NCBI RefSeq assembly: GCF_947179515.1
Contig: NC_067473.1
Span: 78,542,936-78,606,935, forward strand
Reading direction: 5' to 3'
Source: Apodemus sylvaticus
Taxonomy: Eukaryota; Chordata; Mammalia; Rodentia; Muridae
Length of the DNA: 64,000 bases
The notes below the pieces were generated by a model, which saw nothing but the letters and a program-made list of their open reading frames with translations, searched no databases and was not told where the DNA came from. Made by a program: the position numbers and the translations under genes. This document shows positions 1-11,455 of this stretch, one piece after another. Position 1 is the stretch's first letter. The number at the start of each line of letters is the position of its first letter.

Positions 1-495
1 AAGTCCCCTCGAGCTATATGGGGTGGCCACACCAGCCTCTATATCCTCTGCTGCTAGGGTTCTCAGCTAGGGTCATCTCCAAAACTCTCGGGAGCTTCCT
101 CATCACAGATCACATCCTAGAAATGTCCTCCACTGATTTCCACTCTCTTTCCAAGCCCTCTCAACTCTCTCCCCACACCTGATCCATTCCTTTCAGAATC
201 CCCTCTCCCACCCAGCTCTCTCCCTTCATCTACCTCTGATGTCTACTTTATTTCCCCTTCTGAGTGAGATTCAAGCATGCTCCCTTAGGTCCTCCTTGTT
301 GGTTAGCTTCTTCGGGACTGTGTATTGTAGCACAGTTATTCTGTACTTACGGCTGATAGCCACTTATGAGTGAGCACATACCATGAATGTCTTTCTGGGT
401 CTCCGTTACCTCAACCAAAATGATATTTTCTAGTGCCATCTATTTGCCTGAAAATTGCACAATGTCTTTGTTTTTAATCCCAGCTTTTTTTCTTC
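1..495 (-). mobile_element. L1 (LINE-1) 3' fragment, Lx-like, cut by window edge
   Basis: Read on the minus strand, this is the end of an L1 ORF2 followed by L1 3' UTR. The last codons before the stop at 347-349 translate as ...TETQKDIHGMCSLISGYQP, the typical ORF2 carboxyl end (family form ...TQTQKDMHGMYSLISGYKP). Positions 1-340 read as C-rich, rodent-L1-like 3' UTR. Similarity fades near 495, so the copy is 5'-truncated. It is too degraded to be active. Family name is from memory. Confidence 0.85.
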
Positions 496-964
496 AGAGT
501 ACAAGTATACTAGGAGCTCAAACACTGTGGGGCACATCATTTCATCTTAGAGAGCTGTGTGGTTCACCATTCTCTGTGTATTCTAATGGCAGACCGCTAC
601 AGTTAAGTCCAGCAACTTTGCCTTGTAGTCTCTTCTTGGCACATACTTCAATGGCTTTATCATTTTTTACAATTTGAGGCATATGGTGCATTGTAATAGT
701 AAATATTTGGAGTGACTGGAGTATAGAAGAGTACAACTTTCAAATATGTTTTTCTGTTAGGCTCTGGAGGAGGAGCCTCTCAGGAGGCTAAACTCACTGG
801 CTACTGCCGTGTATCCAGATTTTCTCCAAGCTTTTCATGTTAGCTCTTCAGTCCTCCCCCGGATACTACAAGGTGTGTTGTTGTTATGAGTGTCCTCAAT
901 ATACAGACGGGAACGCCAAGGTATGATGTAGCTACTAAGTGCAAGTTCTTTCATCCAAATCTAG
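496..964. other. Unique sequence, nothing recognised
   Basis: I see no repeat, exon or RNA gene here. Frames of 64-96 codons on both strands overlap one another and lack any protein signature. Confidence 0.5.
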
Positions 965-1043
965 GAAATTGGGTGGAGGTGGAGTTCTGTGATACAGAAA
1001 TTGTCTAGCTTGTGATGGGCCCTGGGTTTGATCCCTACTAATG

Positions 1044-1046
<3 letters not shown>
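965..1046 (+). mobile_element. ID-like SINE fragment
   Basis: The stretch ending 'ccctgggtttgatcccta' (about 1020-1037) matches the tRNA-derived B-box end of rodent ID elements and of the 3' half of B4. The 5' part is diverged. The long GA tract directly downstream probably grew from its A-rich tail. Confidence 0.55.
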
Positions 1047-1105
<59 letters not shown>

Positions 1106-1158
1106 AGAGACACAGAGACACAGAGAGAGACACAGACACAGACAGATACAGAGAGAGA
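1047..1158. repeat. (GA)n microsatellite with GACACA variants
   Basis: Pure GA dinucleotides run from 1047 to about 1102, followed by a GA/CACAGA mixture to 1158. The reading frames across it (RERERE or SLSLSL) are repeat artefacts. Confidence 0.97.
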
Positions 1159-3264
1159 AAAAACACTTTTTTGTTTGTTCATTTTTTGTTGTTGTTATTT
1201 TGAACTTTTGTATATGTTTCCATTTCAAACTATAGAGTGATAGAACATCATCTACCTGTTACTTTTAAAGAGCATTTTATTACTCTTAAATGAGACAGTC
1301 TACTGACTTTTACCATGGAGATAATGAGGAGCCTCTGAGCATACTGAAGAGCCCTACGCAATAAGCAAGAATTTATTCTTCTCCATGCTCTGTAGATAGG
1401 CCCGATAAACAATGAAGCCGAGTCGTGCTCCCCCTGGTGTTCAGAGGGAACCTATTGGGGATCTTCAGTCAGACGGAGGGGCGGGGCTGAGGCTTCAATT
1501 CCTTTCTGCTCCTGACCCTGAGAAATGAGAAGCAGCTGGGGGCCAGGACAGGGGTTCCTCTCCTCATCTGTTTTTGCTCTCAGGATTTGCAATAAGTTAG
1601 ACACAATTCAGAGACTGGTCATGAGTCTCAGTGGTCAAAGTTATTAAAATTTCTACTTTCCTAATATTCTGCCCCCTACTCTTGTCCACTCTGCCACACC
1701 CGGGCCTTCTGCCAGGGCATCTGGTTTTTCCATAATTATCCTCTGTCTTTAATGCTGGCTGCTGGCCTTTGTTCTGAAATGTATGTCACCGTTGCCTTAA
1801 TACTATCAGCTCAGAGTTTTTGAGAGCCAATGTTTGGAGACTAAAAAATATAAGATTGCCTTGAGCATTCAAGAAACTTGAACTTGTAGTTTGTCATTTG
1901 ACAAAGTCATACCATCGGCTAGAAAAGCATTTCAGCCGTGGCCCCTGCTGCTGTCACTTTGAGAATATAAACCCATCTCCAGAATGTCTGAATCATTCTT
2001 TTGGGGTGGAGCTCGGACATCAGTAGTTTTTGTACATGAGGTCATTACTGAGAACACTGGGCTAAATTCATCCTTTGGCTCAAAATTGAATGCCAAAACC
2101 CAGAAAGACTTAGCTCAGAAATATGTAAAATTCATTGAAATGGCCAATTCTGGTTCCCATGAGTTGTCTCTTAAAATGTGGAAAAGTAGTTTTTGGTAGA
2201 TGGCCATAGTTATTCACTGACTAAAAAGAAGGTGAAGTTCATGTCCGTCCTGTGCCAAAGTCTTTCATGGTTAAGAAGTCTCAGTCCATCTACAGCCCAA
2301 GGCAAATGAGAGCAAAGAGGAGAGAACATTCTGGGAACACTGATGGCCACATCTTCAGTATTCTGGACATCAAACTTTGTATTTGGCATAGGACAAAGCA
2401 GGGCTGTGGTCACTGTGCTAGTTTGGGGACAGGTTCAGACTTTTATCTGTAAATGATGAATCAGTGGCACCTGCCTTGCAGGACTAGTCACAGTTCAGAT
2501 GGCAGAATGGATGTGAAGGCCCCAGACTTGCCCGCCTGTCACAGGGCATAGTGATCCTGTCCTTCCCAGTGATCTAAAAAGCCCAGGAGAATAAAGAGTC
2601 CCTCTCACATTCTCATGGGCAGGACTTCCTGTGCCTGTGATGTTGGTCAAAAAGGTGACTGTAATATTTCAGAGATATATGGAAATGACTCTCATGCCTC
2701 TAAGACAGTAAAGGAAACCAGAGATCCCAGGCTTCTGTCATCTGTGCTTAGAGTGCACAATTCAGATACAGCCCATGCACAGCACTCTTGACCTTACCTA
2801 TTTATTTACTGAAAGCCTGTTGCAGTCAAGGCCACGGAGCACCAGATTCTCCCCAGAGAATGAGCATCTGTCACCTCCCTGGCCTTATAAACCTTGCTAA
2901 AGATGTTTCTTCACCAAAGAACAACAAACAGACCCCTTCAGGGCCAGAGACCAGAGTGTAGCACAGGAAATTTGTGCTTCAAGCGGGGAAGAAATAGAGG
3001 AGTCAGCTAGAGAGAAAATCTGCAATGGCTGCAATGGTAGTGGGGCTGGGGTAGAGGAAAGTAGAAACTTAGAGGCACAGGGCACCAGGACCTACCAAAG
3101 AGCTGTAGTGTTGAGAAAGCAACTGCCATTGTGGAGGGGTGGGGGTGGGGGATGCTGTAGACTCAACAGCAGCATCTGAGGAACTCGAGGAGCTGAGCTG
3201 CCTGCTCTTTTAATACATGTTTTGCCCAGTTTATGACAAAATCAGTTGACATGTCCTCTGCTCT
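1159..3264. other. Unique sequence, nothing firmly recognised
   Basis: About 2.1 kb with no recognised young repeat. A frame at 2225-2452 contains a peptide faintly like a SNAG repressor motif, but it has no ATG at the motif and is preceded by a stop, so no gene is called. Simple G-rich stretches occur near 3135-3150. Confidence 0.5.
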
Positions 3265-3410
3265 GTTCCTTTATTCAGCAGCCATTGGCTAGGTATCTAT
3301 CACTAGCCAGGAATTTGGAGCTAAGAAGCAGGAAGGACTTGTGCCTTGTGGAGAATACAGTCTGGGATAGAGAGAGAGCATCAGATAGACATTGGATGTT
3401 GATAGCTTAA
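3265..3410. mobile_element. Ancient L2-like LINE fragment
   Basis: The order 'ttattcagcag..attggctaggta..ctagccaggaa..tggagaatacagtct' resembles the common mammalian L2 3' region (ttattgagcacct..gtgccaggcactg..gagcttacagtct). It is heavily diverged, and the orientation is not assigned. Confidence 0.45.
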
Positions 3411-3604
3411 CGACATTAAAAACAAATGAATTTTTAAAATTGTGCTAGACTCCCAATATATCTCCTCATGTTCCCTCTTCCTGCTTCACCCAGGACAGCA
3501 GCAATGGCCTTAAATTAGAAATCAGTTTGTCTGTTTAAATAGTTTACTGTGTACAGATTATGATACTGGCCAAATGGTACCTCTATTTGTCTGAAAAAAA
3601 TCCA

Positions 3605-3705
3605 GGAATTAAAATTACAGATTGTTGTAGTGAGGAAAGGAGATAATGCTTGTCAATTCCTTAGAGGCATCCTTAGTGCACAGTAAGCACCCAACACAGA
3701 TTAGA
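3605..3705 (+). mobile_element. MIR-like SINE 3' fragment
   Basis: The string of landmarks 'gttgt.gtgagg', 'ggagataatgc', 'ttagtgcacagtaagcaccca' follows the MIR 3' half (gttgtgaggattaaatgagataa...cacagtaagcgctcaataa). It is an old mammalian fossil. Confidence 0.55.
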
Positions 3706-4720
3706 ATGCTAGGATTGATGGCGCTGCACATGATAAGAAAGAGAGGCTGAGGATAATGTGCAGAGGCGGGTCCTGCAGAAGCATCAGTTGACTGATTTAT
3801 CTCCCTGTTCTCTGCCTCCTCCCTTCCCTTGGAGAGTTGTTCTGGAGTTGCACATCCTGTATGCAGGCCAGCCAAGCTGTTTAGCTGCTGTCAGTTCCTA
3901 AATTCTTCTTTCTGGCCTATATTGACAGAGCAGAGAGGATCTGGGGCAGCCAGGAGCTCTGGGTGAGCAGGCAGGCTGGCAAGAAAAAGAATTTTCCTGC
4001 TCCAAAAGATAGTAAGAACAGTCAGGGGTCGGAGAGATTGTGTTTCTTTCAGTAAACTGATCAGCCTTCAGCATGAGGCCAGTAGATTCTCCTTCCGGGG
4101 TAACCTTTGCTACTTGAAAGTTGTGTTCTTGTTCCCAAAGGTCTGATTTTCTTTAATTCTGATATCCTGGACAGCTGTCTTGTTTTCGATAAGGAAAGTG
4201 TTAATAATGTGCAGCAGTTAATCTTTGTTAGAGACATCATAAGCATGTAGAGGCTCTGGACCATACTGGCTTTCCACTGTCATAGAAACACCAACACTGA
4301 GTATACTCCTCTAAGCACAGAGCCCTTGACCAATGAGAGGTTGAAAGGCACAGATTTAGAAGGATGGATTCTACGGCAAGCCACAAAATATGGGCTTTCA
4401 AGGTAGAACAAAACCATGAGCTCTCACAAGTCAACTTTGCTACGCAGTGGACAACTTCCCAAAGAGCCTGAGAGGGGCTGAGCACCTCCCGTGATGCTGT
4501 GCACTCGCCAGATCCACCACCACCTGTTTATGTGAGGGCTCTGATGTGTTTTAAAATTTCAGGAAGCTCACTTTCTATAGCCTTTGCTGTCTTCCAGTTT
4601 TTCTAAACCATAATGCTTATTTATTCACTTGACTCACACTAAACCCACGTATCCCTTCTCCAAAAAGATATTTCTTTTTATTTCCCTTGAAAATTCTCCT
4701 TTTCCAACTCAACATCCCAG
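3706..4720. other. Unique sequence, nothing recognised
   Basis: Repeat-poor DNA. Two minus-strand frames of 67 and 82 codons overlap at their ends but show no protein-family signature. Confidence 0.45.
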
Positions 4721-4734
4721 TTGTTGTTGTTGTT

Positions 4735-4766
<32 letters not shown>

Positions 4767-4767
4767 T
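4721..4767 (+). repeat. (GTT)n(ATC)n compound microsatellite
   Basis: Four GTT units run directly into about eleven ATC units. In one frame this would encode a histidine run, but there is no coding context. Confidence 0.95.
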
Positions 4768-5284
4768 GCCACACAGGTGCCATAAACTTAGCAAACTGTT
4801 TTCACCTCAGATAACAGCTGACGAAGTATGTATTTCTATGGCAATTTGGGGTCAATGAGAAATCTATAACACAATGCGATTTATTTAATTTTTAAGTCTG
4901 TATATTTTTTGGAAAGCTTGTGGATATTTAAACTAAGTGCTGAAAGAAAGCATCCATTTCTCATTCCCACTTGACACAGAGCATCTTCAGGTATCACACT
5001 GGTGAAGCTGATGCTGAAAAGGTTTGTGAAAAAAGTGCCACTACTTAAAACCATCGCTATACAAGGACAAATGGTGGAGTGAATCTGGCAATGGGTGGGA
5101 CTCTAGGTTGTAGCTAGCAAATTATAATCAATGCCATTGAAGATGTTTTCATATAAAGAGTAGTGGTGTAGTTAAGAGTCCCAAAAAACTCCTGCATATA
5201 GTCTCAAACTTTCCTTGCCTTGATCACCATACCAGTAGCAGATACTTTCCCCAAAGAGATGCTAATAGGTTCTTTCACTGTCTA
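4768..5284. other. Unique sequence, nothing recognised
   Basis: AT-rich unique DNA without a recognisable repeat or frame of note. Confidence 0.45.
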
Positions 5285-5460
5285 CCCAACATTTATTTAT
5301 TGAGAATTTATCTTGTGTTCCAAGAGCATTGGTTATAGGGAATTAGCACTGTGGTGCATGCATGGCAAGGATGAGAAAAGTAGGTGCATACATTAGTAAA
5401 TTATTCAGAGTAGTAAATTATATAATGAGGAAGTGTTTGGAGTGGGGTTAGAGCCCAGAG
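5285..5460. mobile_element. L2-like fossil
   Basis: 'caacatttatttattgag' at about 5289-5306, followed by 'gtgttccaagagcattggttatagggaa', follows the L2 pattern 'caacatttattgagcac..gtgccaagcactg..agggaa'. Downstream similarity is weak. Confidence 0.4.
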
Positions 5461-5504
5461 CTCTGTCCCTAAAATACATGATTTCAGCTATTACAATTAT
5501 CACT

Positions 5505-5625
5505 AGTGAGGTCCAGGCACAGTTTGTCTGTAATTCCAACATTTCTGAGGGAGGAGTATTATGAGTTTCAGATTAGCCCAGGCTCTGTAGCAAACTCCTA
5601 CCTCAAAATAATAATAACTAATAAT
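5505..5625 (+). mobile_element. Diverged B1-type SINE (B1F/PB1D-like)
   Basis: Landmarks in B1 order: 'ccaggcacagt', 'tgtaattccaacatttctgaggg', 'agattagcccaggctctgtagcaa', 'ctacctcaaaataataa'. It is strongly diverged, so an old monomeric B1 copy. The A/T-rich tail is (ATA)n-like. Confidence 0.6.
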
Positions 5626-5669
5626 GAATATAATGATGGAGGTGGTTACAATGAGTAGTATCTAGAGAC

Positions 5670-5783
5670 ATGTAGGAACTTTTCAACATTGATCACCCTG
5701 AATGTATCTTGGACAATGGGTTCTTCATGTAGGAACTTTTCAACCCTGATCACCCTGAATGTATCTTGGACAATGGGTTCTTC
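5670..5783. repeat. Direct tandem duplication, 57-bp unit x2
   Basis: Positions 5670-5726 are repeated head to tail at 5727-5783 with two base differences (aacattgatc against aaccctgatc). The near identity points to a recent duplication. No known repeat family covers it as far as I can tell. Confidence 0.97.
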
Positions 5784-7384
5784 CTTGTGGCAGTGCTTCA
5801 GAGATCTTAGCCTTTAAGTGGTGTGTGCTTTCATGTGCCCCCCAAACCCCACTGCTGGGATACATAGAAGCTCCAGGTCTCTCTTAACAGGGAGTGAGGG
5901 GACTTCTGCATAGTGTTAGTAAAAATCTTTAAAAGCCAAGCATCAAAAAAACGCTTACTTAGAATCCCTCCTGACACCTGCTGTTTTAATCCTCTGAGCA
6001 AGACTCAACCTCATGAGACTCAGTCTCTTTGCTTAGATAGATGTTGACCTCCGAGACTTGGTTTGTGGATTCTCACACATTCACTAAATTCTGAGCATCT
6101 TAAGTGTGCCAGGTTACTATTGGCAAGTTACTAGCTGAATGTTAGTGATAAAGATTTGAGTAGTTGCCTATTGTAGAGTATCTAGCCAAGTGTAACCAGG
6201 GATGGCCTCTCCAAGGAGATTGTGTTAGAAAGGTGAGGAGACATCTGTCAGATGAAGACCAGGGAGAATTTCAGGCTAGGGATGCCTTTCCAGCTGGAAA
6301 ACAACATCAAATAGCAATTTATCATGTATGTGTAGAAGTCACAGTATAAACAAAAAGAGTCAAGCCCACATGAGACTGTCTAGTGCACATTGAAAAGCAA
6401 TAATGGATACTTGCAAAGCATAGCACACCCAGCTCCCCAGACTATTCCTTTCCCAATTAACATTCTTCCCATCAAGTCAAGACATACATCCCAATGCAGT
6501 GATATGCTCCATTTCCACAAGATAAGAGCCTTTATCCCCCTCCCATATAGCAGAAGTTTGGGTGTCTGGACTGAACAAACATATCAGTAGTATTTTCCAT
6601 GATTTCTGACAACTACCAAAGCACAGAACTTCCTCCCTCTTTCCCCTTTCCATTTCCTCTACCTCCTGTCCTTGCAGATTGGGCAACAATTTCAAAAAAC
6701 TTCCTGAAGTCAACTGATGACAGGACATGTGTGTCTGGAGTCTGACCTGCCTGCTTGGGGCCAAGAGGACTATTGGACGAGGGAGGCTGTTGGTTGTTGT
6801 CCTGTCTTCATCTAGGGTGACTGCCTGTGAGCACCTATGTTTCAAATATTTTGGTCTTTAGACAGTTTGCTGACTATCCTTAAAAAATAACCATGGTGGG
6901 ATAAAAAGGCTGGGTAATGATCCCCCACATTAGCACGGCCTTTCTATGGTTCCTAACTGCTCACCTAATGACAACTCTGGCCATGGGAGATATGGAAAGG
7001 AGAGGTAGTTGGTTTCAGTGGCACATAACACCTATGTTCTTCCTCTGCCAGGAAGTAGGCTTTTCCTCATTTCTACATTTGGCATCCCAGCTCCCCAGAC
7101 TCTTCCTTTCCCAATTAGGTTGGTAGTCATTTATCTCACCCTCTATGACATCATTTGTTGCTGCCTTTTTTCACAGTATTCATCATTTATGTAATGATGG
7201 GGTACAGTTTCCATGTGTATGTTTACCATCTGGTCAACCTTCTCTATTATTAAATAGGTACCATAAGTCTAAAGTGTTCTCTTGTCCTGTTCTGCATCTT
7301 CAGTTGATTGTATAACGTTGTATAATGAGTGTTCATCGATCAAATGAGGAATGTTTCCATACATAATGAAAGTTAACTTTTCTA
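5784..7384. other. Unique sequence with a short dispersed duplication
   Basis: No named repeat recognised. A 32-bp block at 6428-6459 recurs at 7086-7117 with one mismatch. Several frames of 60-122 codons on both strands lack any family signature. Confidence 0.45.
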
Positions 7385-7740
7385 TCCCTTTCATCATGGT
7401 CCAGGTACTCTAAGTACTTTAGACCCACTACCTTGCTTAATCCTTGTGATAAGTACATGACATAGGCATAGATTTTCTGATTAATAATCCAAGGTAAGGT
7501 GTTATGCAGCGCTCACAATAAATTGCAATGATAAAGCAAAATACATTGTATGCTGACCCAATTTTTTAATTAAAAATACATAAAAATAGATAAGCAGGTA
7601 GATCAACTGATCAAGGCACTGAAAAAGTAAAATCATTTGTCTCAGGCCAACAACAAACAAGTTTCAGTATTAGGATTCAATCTCTGACTTGCTAACTCTA
7701 GAAACTGCATCTTTACTCTCTATATTGACATTCTTTGTGC
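7385..7740 (+). mobile_element. MIR-like fossil, split by a low-complexity insertion
   Basis: 'ccaggtactctaagtacttt', 'ttaatccttgtgataag' and 'gattttctgattaataa' match the central MIR (gctaagcactttac..taatcctcacaacaac). After an AT-rich interruption (about 7500-7630), 'gtctcaggccaacaacaaacaagtttc..aggattcaatctctgac' matches the MIR end. Old and interrupted. Confidence 0.55.
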
Positions 7741-9540
7741 TATATCTCTATCCCAAAAGAAATGTTAGCAACCAATCAAAACCAACCTAATAAACAAACA
7801 AAACTCTTTCACAATGAAACGTGGGGAGCTTGACTCAAGGATTCGGTCACACACCTGTATATGTGCCTATGCTTATGTGTATGGAAGTGGAGAAAAATCT
7901 GGCACTGTAAAAATTATCTAGTTCAGGGATCTCAATCATTAGGGGTTGCCCCATTTAGAAGAAAGCAGAGAGCACATCTCTTCTATCAATAAATGTCCTG
8001 CCACTCTATGCAGAGCAAGCAAGGCAGGTTGATAACAGTGGTCATGAACTTCCTGGTTGCCCTTTCGATGTACGGCCACTTTGAGCACAGTCAGCCGTGA
8101 AACTGCCAGTGTTGGGAGGGGACCAGAGGATAAGACGGTAAGAGCAGAGGCATATCAGGGCCTTGTGGGCTTCTCCAAAGTCATCACCTAGAGAGAAATC
8201 ACTCTGAGCCTCTCTGAGCTCACACTTTGGCCATGTGATAACCATCTTGCTGCCTCCTTCTGTTCATGAGCCTATAAAACAAGGCCAGAGATACAAGTCC
8301 GCTCACCAGGACTCTGTCTCCTAAAGAAAATGTGAAAAGAAAAAGCAATGAGCCTGTCTTCCTGACACTTTGATCAGTAAGATGCCCAGACCAAGAGTGG
8401 GGAAGGATGGCTGAGAACATTTCAGAGACATGTTTTTCTCAGAGGTTGATCCTGTTATTATATGTGTGATCTTGGTGTTTCTTATTCTAGCCTTGTACAA
8501 AGTTTTCACATAAATGTTATTTAAATGTAGATCTCCCATCTGGCCCATTCCTGGACAAGGGTCAGCAGCCTTTGAGTCTATAGAAGTTTCCTTTTTAGGA
8601 AGCCTTTTTTTATTCCTCTCAGACCACTTGATCAGATACATGCAGGTCCAGGAACCAAATAAGTATCTGTTTTTTAATGGAAAGCTCAGAATACATCCAT
8701 ATTTTTGGATACTTTTATTTTAAATACAGTGGTTACTGTATACTTTGCTCTTTATGAAGCAAAAATACTAAATTTATATATTTTATATCATTTTGATACT
8801 TTTATTTTTAAAATGATGCTGGGTCATAATCAGTAAAATCCAGTTTCATTATGTTTTCTTGAATATCTCAGATGGCCCCTACTCCCCACTGCGTGTCTGC
8901 TGCCTGTCCTGGGGAGTCTTACCTTGTATATCTTATCTTTCTGCCTCAGTTGCAAAACTGATTCTCCCAACTTACATGTAGAGTTTCTATGAACTGGTTC
9001 TATTTCTCCAGTGGAGTAGACAGGCCCAATGACCTGTCTACTCCATTGTTTTCTCACCTGACTCTCTTACTTTGGACCACTTTCCTTTCTGAGTGTTTGT
9101 CTAGATGCCTAATATAGTTCTTTAATTCTGAATTTCACTTATTGTGTAATCCTTGTAACTATTACTATATCCTTTCCCAGAAGACAAAGATACTTCTGAG
9201 CTTTATATCAGTTAGGAATGCATTTGCCTACAAGCAATCAATCAATCAAACAAACAATAATAATGATTTCATGGGTCAGTAAGTTTTTGTTTTGTCCCGT
9301 ATATTTTCTATGTACTCTACCTTACACTCACAGATCCATTTCATACTTTCTCCTCTGTGTTGAAGAGGGATCCATGGTTTTGAAGGAGGCAGGAGGGAGG
9401 ATGGTATGAGAAATACCTGATATTTGTTGGTCACTAACTGGTCACCAGACACTAGGAAGCACTTGCTATGTACCTAAGTCAGTAGACAAGTCTTGATATT
9501 TCTGTCATTTGGTCATCCCCCAAATGGGTCACCTAGCTGT
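7741..9540. other. Unique sequence, nothing recognised
   Basis: Repeat-poor segment, AT-rich near 8700-8820. Short frames on both strands without protein signatures. Confidence 0.45.
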
Positions 9541-9548
9541 GTTTTCTA

Positions 9549-9894
9549 GCTTTATGTCAGCTTGACACAAGCTAGAGTTATCTGAAAGGTGGGAACCTCA
9601 ACTGAGAAAATGCCATCATAAGAAAAGGCTGCTTGGCATTTTCTCAATTGTTGTTTGATGGGGGGTGGCCTAGCCTATTGTGGGTGGGGCCATCCCTGGC
9701 CTGATGGTCCTGGGTTCTATAAAAAGTAAAGCAGAATGAGCAAGCCATGAGGGGCAAACCGTAAGCAGCACTCTTCCATGGCCTCCGTATCAGCTCTTGC
9801 CCCTGGGATCCTGCCCTGTTTGAGTTCCTGTCCTGTTACTTCCCTCTCTAGGTTTGCTCATGGTATTTCATCACAGCAACAGAAACCCTGACTT
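9549..9894. mobile_element. Rodent interspersed repeat, URR1-type (name tentative)
   Basis: Full-length-looking copy running from 'gctttatgtcagcttgacac' through 'tgggtggggccatccctggc' to 'cagcaacagaaaccctgac'. I recognise it as a common rodent repeat. Its right end, reverse complemented, begins cagggtttctgttgctgtga, as does the start of the element at 31612 (gggtttcatcgctgtgaa). An inner stem (TGAGAAAATGCC/GGCATTTTCTCA, 9604-9646) is visible. I recall such elements as hAT-like non-autonomous DNA transposons (URR1); the name needs a library search. Confidence 0.75.
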
Positions 9895-10239
9895 AAGACA
9901 CTTCTGACTGTGACTACCCAGATAGTAAACTGGACTCTCTACTTTAATCAGCCATGTTCTTTCTTCAGATCATTAGTGTGCCACTTGAGAAGTCTGTCTG
10001 CCGTCTATCTGTATTTATTCTGCCTTAAGGGTTTTGTGTCTTTAAACCTACCCACTTCAGCTTCTTACTCCATAGGTTCTCTGCTTTATAGAAATGCATT
10101 CATTCATTCACACTGCTTTCAGTTGGCAATCCATTCATTCATGCACAATCTCATTCCAGACCCATCTAGGCCAGTCGACTAGGCTCTTCCCAAATTCTTG
10201 GCAGTCCACCTGACAATTCCAAATTGTTCCCAAGCCATG
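9895..10239. other. Unique sequence, nothing recognised
   Basis: Ordinary non-coding sequence. 'cattcattca' motifs occur at 10097-10140 but do not form a long array. Confidence 0.4.
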
Positions 10240-10620
10240 CCACATTCACGCAGCTTGGACCTGTGAGCCAACGAGATAAACAAAGCTTGTCCAGCAACCT
10301 GTCAACTGAGTGTGCCAAAGGAGACACACAAAACCAACAAATCACCATTGAGCAATAATATCACAGGATTGCAGAGCTGGCTGGGAGATGTATCTGCTCC
10401 ATCTTCCTCTTCGCTGTTTCCTTGGTTTAACACGCTCCCCTTTTATTTTTGTATTTCAATATTTTCCACTGTTGATATATTCATGCAAGGCTCTTTACTT
10501 GAGAAAAGCAAATGAAGTGCGGTGACATCCAAGCTGAGGTCAAACACCATGATTATGTTGTTTGCATACGGCACCATCCCAGAGGCCGTGTCAGAGCCTG
10601 TCTGCTGGGGGCTGGGAAGA
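10240..10620. promoter_or_regulatory. Candidate conserved enhancer-like segment
   Basis: Repeat-free block with clustered transcription-factor-like motifs: FOX-like TAAACAAA (10277-10284), octamer-like TTTGCATA (10561-10568), E-box CAGCTTGG context near 10250, and AT-rich 'gagcaataatatcac'. No microsatellite or SINE touches it. The call rests on motif density and absence of repeats only. Conservation was not tested. Confidence 0.25.
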
Positions 10621-11244
10621 TTTAGGCTTACAGAGGAGGCACACCAGCCCTCCCAGCTGGACTGGGTTCAGAGGATCTCCCCATGTGACCTTTGTCACCT
10701 AGGAAAGGACTGCTGAGCATTCTGTACTCCAGTGACTTCCTCAATCTTGCCTTCCCTCAGTACTTGCGACTCGGCAGAGGAGTTACCACACAGTAGAAGC
10801 CCTTTCTTCCCAGGCAGCTCTTAGGTCTACTACTTGTTTATATAGTTATTTGTTTATGGTCCCTTCTCCTAGACTATAAATTCCATAATAACAGACATTA
10901 TGTCTGCCCGTTGTGTCCTGTTGGTTCTGGGTAAATGGCCACAGTCATCTTTAGTTTTGCACTTCCAATTATGGCCTACAACCTGACCATCTGTGTTCTG
11001 TATAGTATATTGTTTATCACCTTGGAAGGCCTATAGTTTTCTTTTCCTCTTCCTCCACACCATACCTGTCCTTGTTCAAGTACTCATCACCCTTTCTCTG
11101 GTCCTCACCTTCCTCGGCACTTAATGCTGTGTTCTCCAAATGGGCATGGATCCCATGGTGCTTCCTTTAGTTCAATAGCATCCTATAACTTTTATGTGCT
11201 CATCCATTAATGCATTTTTAGAGGATTTTATTTTCAAAGTGAGC
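10621..11244. other. Unique sequence, nothing recognised
   Basis: No repeat or exon recognised. Confidence 0.4.
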
Positions 11245-11455
11245 AAGAAGATTTTTTGTAGGCTCTGTCTGGCCTGCATTGTAAGCCCCAAGACTAGCCA
11301 AGGTAGCTTAGTGAGATCCTGTTTCAAAATAAAAGGTGAAAAGGTGTTTAGAAATATTCTCAGGGATGGAACACTCGCCTCTTGTGTGCACGGGCCTTGG
11401 ATCAATCTCCAGCACTTTGGGGAAGAAGGCAAGCGAAGCAAAACAAACAAATAAT
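11245..11455 (+). mobile_element. B4-type SINE (B1-like part + ID-like part)
   Basis: The left half carries a diverged B1 right end ('agactagccaaggtagctta', 'gatcctgtttcaaaataaaa'). The right half carries an ID end ('gcacgggccttggatcaatc', 'tccagcactttggggaa'), then a tail of 'caaacaaacaaa'. A B1/ID fusion in this order defines rodent B4. Frames on both strands here are SINE artefacts. Confidence 0.7.

Noticed and set aside
935..1240. Frames with RERERE or SLSLSL runs
   Set aside because: Products of the (GA)n/(CT)n microsatellite.
2225..2452. Peptide PKSFMVKKSQS, reminiscent of the SNAG repressor motif
   Set aside because: SNAG motifs must sit at the protein N-terminus. Here the codon before PKSF is GTG, other codons precede it, and no zinc fingers or splice context follow.
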